Program-made: the position numbers and the translations under genes
Shown: positions 1 through 6,152 of the stretch, piece by piece
Position numbering within the stretch: the stretch's first letter is position 1
Layout: every line of letters begins with the position of its first letter
The notes under the pieces: model-generated
Database searches by the model: none
What the model saw: only the letters and a program-made list of their open reading frames with translations
What the model was told of the DNA's origin: nothing
NCBI GenBank assembly: GCA_903939005.1
Contig: CAJAFH010000175.1
Location: 1-6,358, forward strand
From: an uncultured Actinomycetes bacterium
GTDB lineage: Bacteria; Actinomycetota; Actinomycetes; Nanopelagicales; Nanopelagicaceae
Direction of reading: 5' to 3'
Length of the DNA: 6,358 bases

Positions 1-1386
1 GATCAGAACAACGTTGCACCGCAAGATTGGTGTGACCGTTTGGTTGCAGATGCTTGGAAACCCAATTGGGCAGCGCTAAATATTGCTAACGATGACTTCA
101 TTCGCACTACCGAACCTCGTCACACCGAGCGAGTGCAAAAGTTTTTACAAAGTCTAAAAGATGCTGACCATATTTATGCGGGCAAATACGAAGGCCCATA
201 CTGCGTTGGTTGCGAAGAATTCAAACTTCCAGGTGATTTGATTGATTCTGGCGATGAAAAACTTTGCCCAATCCATAGCAAGCCCGTAGAAATTGTTAAT
301 GAAAATAATTATTTCTTTCGGCTTTCTGCTTTCACCGATAAGTTGTTGGCACATTACAAAGCAAACCCGCAAAGCTGCCAACCTGAAAGTGCGCGCAATG
401 AGGTTATTTCTTTCCTAGAAGGCGGCGTTTCAGATCTTTCAATTTCACGTTCCACATTTGATTGGGGAATTCCAGTTCCATGGGATACCGATCAAGTTGT
501 TTATGTCTGGTTTGATGCATTGCTTAATTACGCAACTGCAGTTGGACTAACTGATGCCCCAGATTCAGAAGGTGGCAAGAAGTTTGCCCAAACTTGGCCA
601 GCCGATGTGCACTTAGTAGGTAAAGATATTTTGCGCTTCCATGCTGTCATCTGGCCGGCCATGTTGATGGCCGCTGGTCTTGAAGTTCCTAAGAAAGTTT
701 TCGCACACGGTTGGTTGCTAGTTGGCGGCGAGAAGATGAGCAAGAGCAAGCTCACCGGCATCGCACCTAAAGACATCACTGATCATTTCGGCGTTGATGC
801 TTTCCGTTATTACTTCTTGCGGGCAATCCCATTTGGTAGCGATGGCTCATTCTCTTGGGAGGATATGAGTGCGCGTTACACCAGTGAATTAGCTAATGAT
901 TTCGGCAACTTAGCTTCACGTTTAGCTGCCATGATTGAAAAATATTGTGGCGGCGTCCTGCCCGCAGTAAGCAATGACGCTGGTTTAAGCGCTGCGTTAG
1001 CTGAAACTGTGGCTAAGGCTGATGCTGCGATGGTTGCCCTTGATTTCCAAGGCGGCATCAATGCGATTATGGAATTCTGCAAGCGAGTAAATGGTTACGT
1101 AACCGAGAAAGAGCCATGGAAGCTGGCTAAAGACCCAGCGAATCAAGCTGAACTTGAATCGGTTCTTTACAACACTTCTGAATCTTTGCGTGCGTTAGCT
1201 GTTTTGTTAAATTCAGTAATGCCAGCAACTTGTGAAATTCTCTGGGAATCACTTGGTGCAAATGAAAAGTTAGGCGCAATTGGTAACCAGCAAATTTCAA
1301 AGGTAGCCAATTGGGGTCAATTGCCAGCTGGTTCAAAAGTTACTAAGACACCAGTGCTTTTCCCTCGTCTTGAAGCTGCGGAATAA
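1..1386 (+). CDS. metG: Methionyl-tRNA synthetase, 3' part (N-terminus cut by window edge)
   Basis: This cytoplasmic class I aminoacyl-tRNA synthetase charges tRNA-Met and initiator tRNA with methionine. The reading frame is open to base 1, so the apparent TTG start at 40 is internal. About 55-60 residues, including the HIGH motif, should lie upstream. A zinc knuckle is visible as a Cys-x-x-Cys pair (codons at 202 and 211) and a Cys-x-x-His pair (265 and 274). The spacing fits the single-knuckle MetRS type. The catalytic KMSKS loop is exact at 733-747. The helical anticodon-binding domain follows, with NDFGNLASRL and a KEPWKLAKDP segment. The protein ends soon after this domain, so the C-terminal EMAP-II-like dimerisation domain of the longer E. 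coli-type enzyme is absent, as is usual for MetRS of about 520 residues. It is the first visible gene of a tight cluster with tatD, rsmA and ispE. Identity is near certain. Confidence 0.97.
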   Translation, partial: DQNNVAPQDWCDRLVADAWKPNWAALNIANDDFIRTTEPRHTERVQKFLQSLKDADHIYAGKYEGPYCVGCEEFKLPGDLIDSGDEKLCPIHSKPVEIVNENNYFFRLSAFTDKLLAHYKANPQSCQPESARNEVISFLEGGVSDLSISRSTFDWGIPVPWDTDQVVYVWFDALLNYATAVGLTDAPDSEGGKKFAQTWPADVHLVGKDILRFHAVIWPAMLMAAGLEVPKKVFAHGWLLVGGEKMSKSKLTGIAPKDITDHFGVDAFRYYFLRAIPFGSDGSFSWEDMSARYTSELANDFGNLASRLAAMIEKYCGGVLPAVSNDAGLSAALAETVAKADAAMVALDFQGGINAIMEFCKRVNGYVTEKEPWKLAKDPANQAELESVLYNTSESLRALAVLLNSVMPATCEILWESLGANEKLGAIGNQQISKVANWGQLPAGSKVTKTPVLFPRLEAAE

Positions 1387-1395
1387 TTCACTTTC

Positions 1396-2253
1396 ATGGC
1401 TGATCGGCACAATCGCGATTTAGATCGCAAACCTGCGCCGCTTCCTGAACCGTTGCCAGTCCCTTGCGTTGATGTTCACGCACACATGGAAATAGTTACC
1501 GATGCAGCTGCTGATTCAGATGCCGTTGGCCAAGTAATTGCCGATGCCGCATCGGTTGGTATTAATCGCATTGTGCAAGTTGGTTATTCAGCAGAGCAAT
1601 CACAATGGTGCGTTGCTGCTGCCGAGAAATGGAATACCTCAGTACTCGCAGCGGTAGCGCTACATCCAAATGAAGCACCAGTTGTTGCAGATTTAGATGC
1701 TGACTTAGCAATTATCGAAAAGTTAGCGCAGCATCCGCGAGTGCGCGCCATTGGCGAGACTGGCTTAGATTATTTCCGTACGCCACCTGAATTACGTAAA
1801 CGTCAACAAGATTCCTTTAAATGGCATATCGAATTAGCAAAGCGCACCAATAAAGCGCTAGTGATTCATGATCGCGATTCGCACGAAGATGTACTTTCAA
1901 TTTTGCAAGAGGTGGGTGCTCCTGAAACGACTATTTTTCACTGTTATTCAGGCGATGCGGCAATGGCCAAGATCTGTATCGAACGTGGCTATATCTTGTC
2001 ATTCGCCGGCACAATTACTTTTAAAAATGCCCCTGAGCTTCGCGAGGCCGTGAAATTAGTTCCGATTGATCAACTTATGGCTGAGACAGATTCACCATTC
2101 TTATCGCCTATGCCCAATCGCGGTGCGCTAAATGTGCCCGCTCAAGTGGCAACGGTTATTCGAGCAATGGCGGCAGAACGTGGCGATGATTTAGCCGAAC
2201 TCGCAAATGCGTTGAGTGCAAACGCTGAGCGAGCATTTGGAAAGTTCAACTAA
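1396..2253 (+). CDS. tatD: TatD family metal-dependent deoxyribonuclease
   Basis: The 285-residue protein is an amidohydrolase-fold TIM barrel. TatD homologues are metal-dependent DNases (3'-5' exonuclease activity is reported for E. coli TatD), probably acting in the cytoplasm in DNA repair or turnover. All metal-site signatures are visible: His28-x-His30, Glu121 in AIGETGLDYF, His158 in VIHDRDS, His182 in FHCYSGD, and Asp232 in AETDSPFLSP. The first 25 residues are a proline-rich lead-in (PAPLPEPLPVP) of a kind I associate with actinobacterial TatD proteins, which supports the ATG at 1396. No Shine-Dalgarno sequence precedes that ATG, so it may depend on translation of metG. It lies 9 nt after the metG stop and in the same frame. 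Its stop shares one base with the rsmA start. The family is certain, the exact physiological substrate is not. Confidence 0.93.
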   Translation: MADRHNRDLDRKPAPLPEPLPVPCVDVHAHMEIVTDAAADSDAVGQVIADAASVGINRIVQVGYSAEQSQWCVAAAEKWNTSVLAAVALHPNEAPVVADLDADLAIIEKLAQHPRVRAIGETGLDYFRTPPELRKRQQDSFKWHIELAKRTNKALVIHDRDSHEDVLSILQEVGAPETTIFHCYSGDAAMAKICIERGYILSFAGTITFKNAPELREAVKLVPIDQLMAETDSPFLSPMPNRGALNVPAQVATVIRAMAAERGDDLAELANALSANAERAFGKFN

Positions 2254-3095
2254 TGTCGCTACTGGGTGCTGCCGAGATTCGTGAATTAGCCGAGTTACTA
2301 GATCTACGCCCAGCCAAATCACTAGGTCAAAACTTTGTAATCGATGGCAATGTTTGCCAGAAAATTGTCCGCGTTGCGGGCGTAACTGCTGATGACATCG
2401 CCCTTGAAATTGGCCCTGGGTTAGGTTCGCTTACATTGGCGCTGCTAGAAGTTACCTCTAGCGTGATTGCAGTTGAAATTGATCAACGCTTAGCCGATCG
2501 CTTACCAATCACAGTTGCTGAACATAAAGATTCAGATTACAAATTAACCGTCATAAATACTGATGCACTTGCTCTTCGCACATTGCCAGTAGCGCCAACG
2601 GTGTTAGTTGCTAATTTGCCCTATAACGTTTCAGTTCCAGTGTTGCTACACCTGCTTGAAATTCTGCCTTCGCTAAATACTGGCGTGGTTATGGTGCAAG
2701 CTGAAGTTGCTGATCGCTTAGCTGCTAAACCAGGTACCAAGGAATATGGAATTCCTTCGCTAAAAGCTTCCTGGTGGGCCCAAGTAAGTGGTGCGGGCTC
2801 GGTTTCGCGCTCTATCTTCTGGCCAGTACCTGGCGTTGATTCGAAGTTAGTAAGTTTTAAGCGCCACGAAACACCAGGCGATGAGGCCATGCGCAAAGGT
2901 GTTTTCCAATTAGTTGATGCCGCATTTGCCCAACGTCGCAAAATGTTGCGGGCTGCGCTATCTGGCATCTTCGGCAGCTCAGCAAAAGCCGAAGCAGTTC
3001 TAATTGCAGCAGGAATTGATCCAACGTTGCGTGGTGAATCTTTATTAATTGATTCTTTCTGTGCCATCTATAACGCCAGCCAAAGCGTCAAGTAG
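2253..3095 (+). CDS. rsmA: 16S rRNA (adenine(1518)-N6/adenine(1519)-N6)-dimethyltransferase
   Basis: RsmA (KsgA) uses S-adenosylmethionine to dimethylate the two adjacent adenines in the 3' terminal hairpin (helix 45) of 16S rRNA during late small-subunit assembly. Its loss gives kasugamycin resistance in many bacteria. The 280-residue length is normal. Motifs in order are KSLGQNFVID (22-31) at the N-terminus, the SAM-binding LEIGPGLG (51-58), the acidic VEID (74-77), and NLPYN (121-125), the N6-adenine methyltransferase motif IV. FWPVPGVDSKLV and AFAQRRKML follow in the C-terminal half. The ATG overlaps the tatD stop as TAATG, and GGAAAG at 2239-2244 is a modest ribosome binding site 8 nt upstream, so translational coupling is likely. 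In many actinobacteria an rpf gene separates tatD from rsmA; here they overlap directly. Confidence is very high. Confidence 0.97.
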   Translation: MSLLGAAEIRELAELLDLRPAKSLGQNFVIDGNVCQKIVRVAGVTADDIALEIGPGLGSLTLALLEVTSSVIAVEIDQRLADRLPITVAEHKDSDYKLTVINTDALALRTLPVAPTVLVANLPYNVSVPVLLHLLEILPSLNTGVVMVQAEVADRLAAKPGTKEYGIPSLKASWWAQVSGAGSVSRSIFWPVPGVDSKLVSFKRHETPGDEAMRKGVFQLVDAAFAQRRKMLRAALSGIFGSSAKAEAVLIAAGIDPTLRGESLLIDSFCAIYNASQSVK

Positions 3096-3104
3096 AGTTC
3101 AATC

Positions 3105-4025
3105 GTGGCCACAAATTCAGTAACCGTTCGCGTTCCTGCGAAAGTTAATCTGCAACTTTCAGTTGGCCCGCGCGAAAACGATGGCTTTCATGGTTTGGTC
3201 ACAGTTTTTCAAGCAATTTCTATTTACGATGATTTAACGATTACTCATGCAGCACCCGGTTCAGGTTTGTCACTTTCAATTACCGGTGACCACATAGCGG
3301 GCGTGCCAGCTGATGAAACAAACTTAGCTGCCAAAGCTGCTCAAATTATTGCCAAAGAATATGACGTTGAGATCGATGCGACTATGCAGATTCATAAAAC
3401 TATTCCGGTTGCTGGCGGAATGGCTGGCGGAAGTGCAAATGCCGCTGCTGCAATAGTGGCAATCGATGCGCTCTATTCACTAGGCATGACCCGCGAAGAG
3501 ATGGTGAAAGTCGCACGACAACTTGGTAGCGATGTTCCGTTTATGTTAAACGGTGGCACTGCTATTGGGCGTGGCCGTGGCGATGAACTAACTGCAGCGC
3601 TCTCAAGAGGCACCTACCATTGGGTTTTAGCACTCTCTTCAGCCGGATTATCAACACCATCGGTTTATGCCGAGTGTGATCGTTTGCGTGCTGGTTTAAC
3701 AATTGCGAATCCACAAGCCAGCGACAAATTAATGCAATCACTATTAGCTGCTGATGAAATTTCAGTTGGCAAACATCTAATTAATGATTTACAGAGTGCA
3801 GCTTGTTCGCTGCGGCCAGCGCTGCGTTTAATTCTCGATGTGGGCCAGGAATATGGCGCACTTGGCGGAATTGTTTCTGGCTCCGGGCCGACAGTTGCGT
3901 TTTTAGTATCGGATGAAGAAGCTGGCTTAGATTTAGCAGTTGCACTTACCGCCAGCGGAGTTGTTGGAAGTGTCGCAAGAGCAACTGGGCCAGTGCCTGG
4001 TGCTCGAGTTATTGAAACGCGTTAA
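3105..4025 (+). CDS. ispE: 4-diphosphocytidyl-2-C-methyl-D-erythritol kinase
   Basis: IspE phosphorylates the 2-hydroxyl of 4-diphosphocytidyl-2-C-methyl-D-erythritol with ATP, a central step of the MEP route to IPP and DMAPP. The 306-residue protein is a GHMP-family kinase. The N-terminal substrate motif PAKVNLQL has Lys13, equivalent to the catalytic lysine of E. coli IspE. The glycine-rich ATP loop is PVAGGMAGGSANAAAA (101-116). Asp143 in LGSDVPFM is the expected catalytic base, and the C-terminal GHMP motif is SGSGP (258-262). The start is GTG at 3105; it fits the family because the PAKVN motif begins about ten residues in. Only a weak AGAG (3094-3097) precedes it, inside the rsmA stop region. 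It is the last gene of the plus-strand cluster, and its final 17 bp overlap the convergent marR gene. Its presence implies that the organism makes isoprenoids by the MEP pathway. Confidence 0.96.
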   Translation: MATNSVTVRVPAKVNLQLSVGPRENDGFHGLVTVFQAISIYDDLTITHAAPGSGLSLSITGDHIAGVPADETNLAAKAAQIIAKEYDVEIDATMQIHKTIPVAGGMAGGSANAAAAIVAIDALYSLGMTREEMVKVARQLGSDVPFMLNGGTAIGRGRGDELTAALSRGTYHWVLALSSAGLSTPSVYAECDRLRAGLTIANPQASDKLMQSLLAADEISVGKHLINDLQSAACSLRPALRLILDVGQEYGALGGIVSGSGPTVAFLVSDEEAGLDLAVALTASGVVGSVARATGPVPGARVIETR

Positions 4026-4488
4026 CTAATTTACTAAGCAGTCGCGCTAAATCAATCTGCTCTTCTTTAGTTAGCGCCGATAACAATTCTTCTTCGCGCC
4101 CAAGTAGATCTTCCATCGCAGCATCAACGGCGTTCATGCCGGTTTTAGTTAACGTAACCAAACTGCCACGGCCATCTGCGGGGTCAGGTTCGCGGGTGAT
4201 TAGTTTTAACTCTTCTAATCGGTCAAGCCGATTTGTCATGGTGCCACTGGTTACTAAAGTTTCAGCCATTAGCGCACTTGGTGAAAGTTGATAAGGCGAA
4301 CCTGCGCGACGAAGTGCGGCAAGAACATCAAAGCCCCATGTTTCTAGATCAGCGAATGCACTTCGGCGAGTGATATCTAGTTGGCGCGAAATTCTAGTTA
4401 CGCGACTAAGTACCGCTAAAGGCGCAAGATCGAGATCGGGGCGTTCTGATTTCCAGGCGGCGATCAGGCGATCTACTTCATCGCGCAT
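4009..4488 (-). CDS. MarR-family winged helix-turn-helix transcriptional regulator
   Basis: This is a 159-residue dimeric DNA-binding regulator of the MarR family. The helical N-terminus leads into the wHTH: a DVLAALRRAG helix (54-63), SPYQLSPSALMAE (64-76), a probable recognition helix VTSGTMTNRLDRLEE (79-93), and a wing with DPADGRGSLVTLT (102-114) that has the family's D-x-R pair (Asp105, Arg107). A long C-terminal helix would complete the dimerisation domain. The protein has no cysteine, so thiol-based redox sensing of the OhrR type is excluded. I chose the ATG at 4488 because GGGGGT lies 4 nt upstream. A frame extension to a TTG at 4521 would add 11 residues of poor character and run across that site. 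The gene is convergent with ispE and overlaps it by 17 bp. The ligand and target genes cannot be read from context; self-regulation through the palindrome at 4523-4534 is plausible. Confidence 0.9.
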   Translation of the reverse strand: MRDEVDRLIAAWKSERPDLDLAPLAVLSRVTRISRQLDITRRSAFADLETWGFDVLAALRRAGSPYQLSPSALMAETLVTSGTMTNRLDRLEELKLITREPDPADGRGSLVTLTKTGMNAVDAAMEDLLGREEELLSALTKEEQIDLARLLSKLVNAFQ

Positions 4489-4492
4489 TTTT

Positions 4493-4505
4493 ACCCCCGC
4501 CCCTT
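4493..4505 (-). promoter_or_regulatory. Ribosome binding site of marR
   Basis: On the minus strand this reads AAGGGGCGGGGGT and is followed by AAAA and the ATG at 4488. The GGGGGT core can pair with the ACCTCC of the 16S rRNA tail with one G-U wobble. It decides the start codon: the alternative TTG at 4521 lies upstream of it and has only the A-rich stretch of the palindrome in front. Confidence 0.6.
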
Positions 4506-4522
4506 GTAATTTTCTTGGCAAT

Positions 4523-4534
4523 TTTCTTAAGAAA
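4523..4534. promoter_or_regulatory. Perfect 12-bp palindrome, candidate MarR operator
   Basis: TTTCTTAAGAAA is a perfect inverted repeat with no spacer, centred between 4528 and 4529. It lies 34 nt upstream of the marR ATG and overlaps the candidate -10 element of its promoter. MarR dimers typically bind short near-perfect palindromes in their own promoter regions, so autoregulation is the natural reading. Beyond the 12 bp the symmetry is lost. No binding evidence can be had from sequence alone. Confidence 0.45.
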
Positions 4535-4562
4535 TCTCGCTATGGGCAAGGTTAATGGTCAA
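4533..4562 (-). promoter_or_regulatory. Candidate promoter of marR
   Basis: On the minus strand a good -35 element TTGACC (4557-4562) is followed, after an 18-nt spacer, by GAGATT (4533-4538), a weak -10 that keeps the conserved A2 and T6. Transcription would start near 4526, inside the palindrome, and leave a leader of about 38 nt to the ATG at 4488. The -35 match is good but the -10 match is poor. Confidence 0.35.
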
Positions 4563-4568
4563 AAGCAG

Positions 4569-4584
4569 TCCCTCGGATGAGGGA
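4569..4584. repeat. Short inverted repeat (hairpin) just before tRNA-Gln
   Basis: TCCCTC and GAGGGA form a perfect 6-bp stem around the 4-nt loop GGAT, ending 10 nt before the mature tRNA. It is not followed by a T run on the plus strand. On the minus strand CTGCTTTT follows the stem, a weak terminator-like arrangement. It could be a structured 5' leader of the tRNA precursor, a weak minus-strand terminator, or chance. Confidence 0.4.
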
Positions 4585-4594
4585 GAATACGGGT

Positions 4595-4666
4595 TCCGCC
4601 ATTGTGTAGTGGCTAGCACATGGGCCTTTGAAGCCCAGGGTCCAGGATCGATACCTGGTGGCGGAG
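4595..4666 (+). tRNA. tRNA-Gln, anticodon UUG
   Basis: A full 72-nt cloverleaf can be drawn. The acceptor stem TCCGCCA/TGGCGGA has seven Watson-Crick pairs. The D stem is GTGT/GCAC with a T13-G22 wobble, and the D loop AGTGGCTA keeps G18 G19 and A21. The anticodon stem TGGGC/GCCCA closes the loop CTTTGAA, with anticodon TTG at 4628-4630, which reads CAA and CAG. The variable loop is 4 nt and the T stem is CCAGG/CCTGG. U1-A72 and discriminator G73 are usual for bacterial tRNA-Gln. In bacteria lacking GlnRS, this tRNA is charged with Glu and amidated by GatCAB, which recognises U1-A72. The 3' CCA is not encoded (the next bases are CGA), so a CCA-adding enzyme is needed. The T loop is ATCGATA, with A instead of T at position 54. 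No clear terminator follows. Confidence 0.95.
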
Positions 4667-4699
4667 CGATCGCCTAACAAAGTACGAGAAATTGCAGAT

Positions 4700-4705
4700 T
4701 AGAAT
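4700..4705 (+). promoter_or_regulatory. Candidate -10 element of the glmU promoter
   Basis: TAGAAT matches the TATAAT consensus at five of six positions. It would place transcription start near 4712 and give a leader of about 25 nt that carries the glmU ribosome binding site. No good -35 hexamer lies 16-18 nt upstream (the bases there are ACAAAG), so this is tentative. The alternative is read-through from the tRNA gene. Confidence 0.35.
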
Positions 4706-4723
4706 TAAGGCCTGACTAGCAGC

Positions 4724-4730
4724 AGGGGAG
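4724..4730 (+). promoter_or_regulatory. Ribosome binding site that fixes the glmU TTG start
   Basis: AGGGGAG lies 6 nt before the TTG at 4737. An in-frame TGA at 4713-4715 excludes any longer start. The next ATG (4779) would remove the nucleotide-binding loop, so the TTG is the only workable start. Confidence 0.7.
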
Positions 4731-4736
4731 AATCTC

Positions 4737-6149
4737 TTGGATTGTGCAATTGTCTTAGCCGCTGGCGAAGGCACCCGCATGAAATCTGCAACTCCTAAAG
4801 TCTTACATGAAATTGCTGGGCGTTCGTTACTTGGACATGTTCTAGCTGCAGTATCCGAAATAAACCCCGCTCAACTTTGTGTAGTTGTTGGCGCTGGCCG
4901 CGAAGCAGTTGAATCACACTTAAAGGAAATCGCGCCAACAGCAAAAACTGTTTTTCAAGATCGCCGTGGTGGTACCGGGCATGCAACTCAATTAGCGCTG
5001 GCTGAAATCAAAGTTTCGGGCACAGTAATTATCTTGGCGGGCGATACCCCGATGCTAACTGGCGCTTCACTCAAAGAGTTAGTTGCCGCCCACAAAGCAT
5101 CAGGAGCAACTGCATCAGTTCTAACTGCCGAACACCCAGACCCAACTGGTTATGGTCGCATTGTTCGCGCCGATGATGGCACTTTATTGCGCATCGTTGA
5201 AGAAAAAGATGCCGATGAAGATCAGAAGATGATCTTTGAAATTAACTCAGGTGTATATGCATTCGATGGCGCCAAACTTGCTGGCGCGATTAGCAAATTA
5301 ACTTCGGCAAATGCCCAAGGTGAACTGTATTTAACTGATGTAATCGAAATTTTACGCAATGAGGGTGGCACTATCGGCGCTGTCTTAATCGAAGACTTTG
5401 TCGAAACCCTAGGCGTTAACGATCGCTACCAATTAGCTGAAAGTGCTGCCATGTTGCGCGATCGCATCAATGAAACTCATATGCGCAACGGCGTAACTAT
5501 TGTTGATCCAACTACCACCTGGATCGATGTCCAGGCTGAAATATCTAACGATGTGACTATTTTTCCTAGCTCGGCCATCTTGGGCAGAACAACGATTGAA
5601 TGTTGTGCAGTGATTGGCCCACGCACCTCCCTAAACAATTGCCAAGTAGGGCAAGGGGCATCAGTAGTTGAATCAAATTGCACCGATTCTTCAATTGGGG
5701 CGGATGCAAACGTTGGTCCATTTACCTATTTACGTGCTGGCACTGTGCTTAAAGAGAGCAGCAAGGCTGGTGCATTCGTAGAAATTAAGAATTCCCAAGT
5801 CGGCGCAGGCTCAAAAGTGCCACATCTTTCCTACGTTGGCGATGCCACGATCGGCGTTGGTACAAATATCGGCGCTGCCACAATTTTTGTAAATTACGAC
5901 GGGGTTGAAAAGCATCCAACTGTTGTCGGCGATCATGTTCGTATTGGTAGCGACACTATGTTGGTTGCACCAGTAAATATTGGTGATGGGGCTTACACCG
6001 CCGCCGGTTCCGTAATTACTGAAGATGTTCCGCCTGGTGCGATCGGCGTTGGCCGATCTAAGCAGCGCAATGTATTAGGTTGGGTCATGCGCAAGCGCGC
6101 TGGTTCCAAATCAGCACAAGCAGCCGAAGCTAAAGAATCGAAAGGTTAG
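4737..6149 (+). CDS. glmU: Bifunctional UDP-N-acetylglucosamine pyrophosphorylase / glucosamine-1-phosphate N-acetyltransferase
   Basis: GlmU makes UDP-GlcNAc, the precursor of peptidoglycan, in two steps: acetylation of glucosamine-1-phosphate with acetyl-CoA, then uridylyl transfer from UTP. The 470-residue protein has both domains. The N-terminal Rossmann-like pyrophosphorylase carries LAAGEGTRMKS (7-17), Lys21, GGTGHA (78-83) and Asp103 in AGDTPML, the expected metal ligand. From about residue 250 the left-handed beta-helix acetyltransferase shows hexapeptide repeats. His363 in PHLSYVGD falls at the same number as the catalytic His363 of E. coli GlmU, followed by FVNYDGVEKH and GSDTMLVAPV. 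The C-terminus ends in a short charged Ala/Lys/Glu tail. The start is a TTG with a good ribosome binding site. It is followed by prs after 3 nt, the usual actinobacterial pair. The gene is complete and looks functional. Confidence 0.97.
   Translation: MDCAIVLAAGEGTRMKSATPKVLHEIAGRSLLGHVLAAVSEINPAQLCVVVGAGREAVESHLKEIAPTAKTVFQDRRGGTGHATQLALAEIKVSGTVIILAGDTPMLTGASLKELVAAHKASGATASVLTAEHPDPTGYGRIVRADDGTLLRIVEEKDADEDQKMIFEINSGVYAFDGAKLAGAISKLTSANAQGELYLTDVIEILRNEGGTIGAVLIEDFVETLGVNDRYQLAESAAMLRDRINETHMRNGVTIVDPTTTWIDVQAEISNDVTIFPSSAILGRTTIECCAVIGPRTSLNNCQVGQGASVVESNCTDSSIGADANVGPFTYLRAGTVLKESSKAGAFVEIKNSQVGAGSKVPHLSYVGDATIGVGTNIGAATIFVNYDGVEKHPTVVGDHVRIGSDTMLVAPVNIGDGAYTAAGSVITEDVPPGAIGVGRSKQRNVLGWVMRKRAGSKSAQAAEAKESKG
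6141..6145 (+). promoter_or_regulatory. Ribosome binding site of prs inside the glmU 3' end
   Basis: AAAGG lies 7 nt before the prs ATG and within the last glmU codons. This indicates that the two genes are translated from one transcript and supports the ATG at 6153. Confidence 0.5.
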
Positions 6150-6152
6150 TAA

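Noticed and set aside
40..42. TTG as the start of metG
   Set aside because: The frame is open to base 1 and the upstream residues (for example APQDWCDRL) continue the MetRS sequence, so the gene is cut by the window edge.
2621..3067. 148-codon open frame on the minus strand
   Set aside because: It lies wholly inside rsmA, antisense to clear motifs, has no recognisable domain or upstream ribosome binding site, and is explained by the codon use of the sense gene.
4037..4061. AGCAG/CTGCT inverted repeat downstream of ispE as a terminator
   Set aside because: The stem is only 5 bp with a loop of about 15 nt, has no T run, and lies inside the marR coding sequence.
4489..4521. N-terminal extension of the MarR protein to a TTG at 4521
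   Set aside because: The extra 11 residues are encoded by the ribosome binding site and the edge of the palindrome; the ATG at 4488 has a well-spaced GGGGGT and gives a normal family length.
4666..4673. GCGATCGC octamer directly after the tRNA (a second copy at 5458-5465 in glmU), the same as the cyanobacterial HIP1 repeat
   Set aside because: Two copies in 6.4 kb is far below HIP1 density. The second copy is simply GC-GAT-CGC codon context, and GATC-containing codon pairs are frequent throughout the window. A genome-wide count of the octamer against a codon-shuffled model would settle it.
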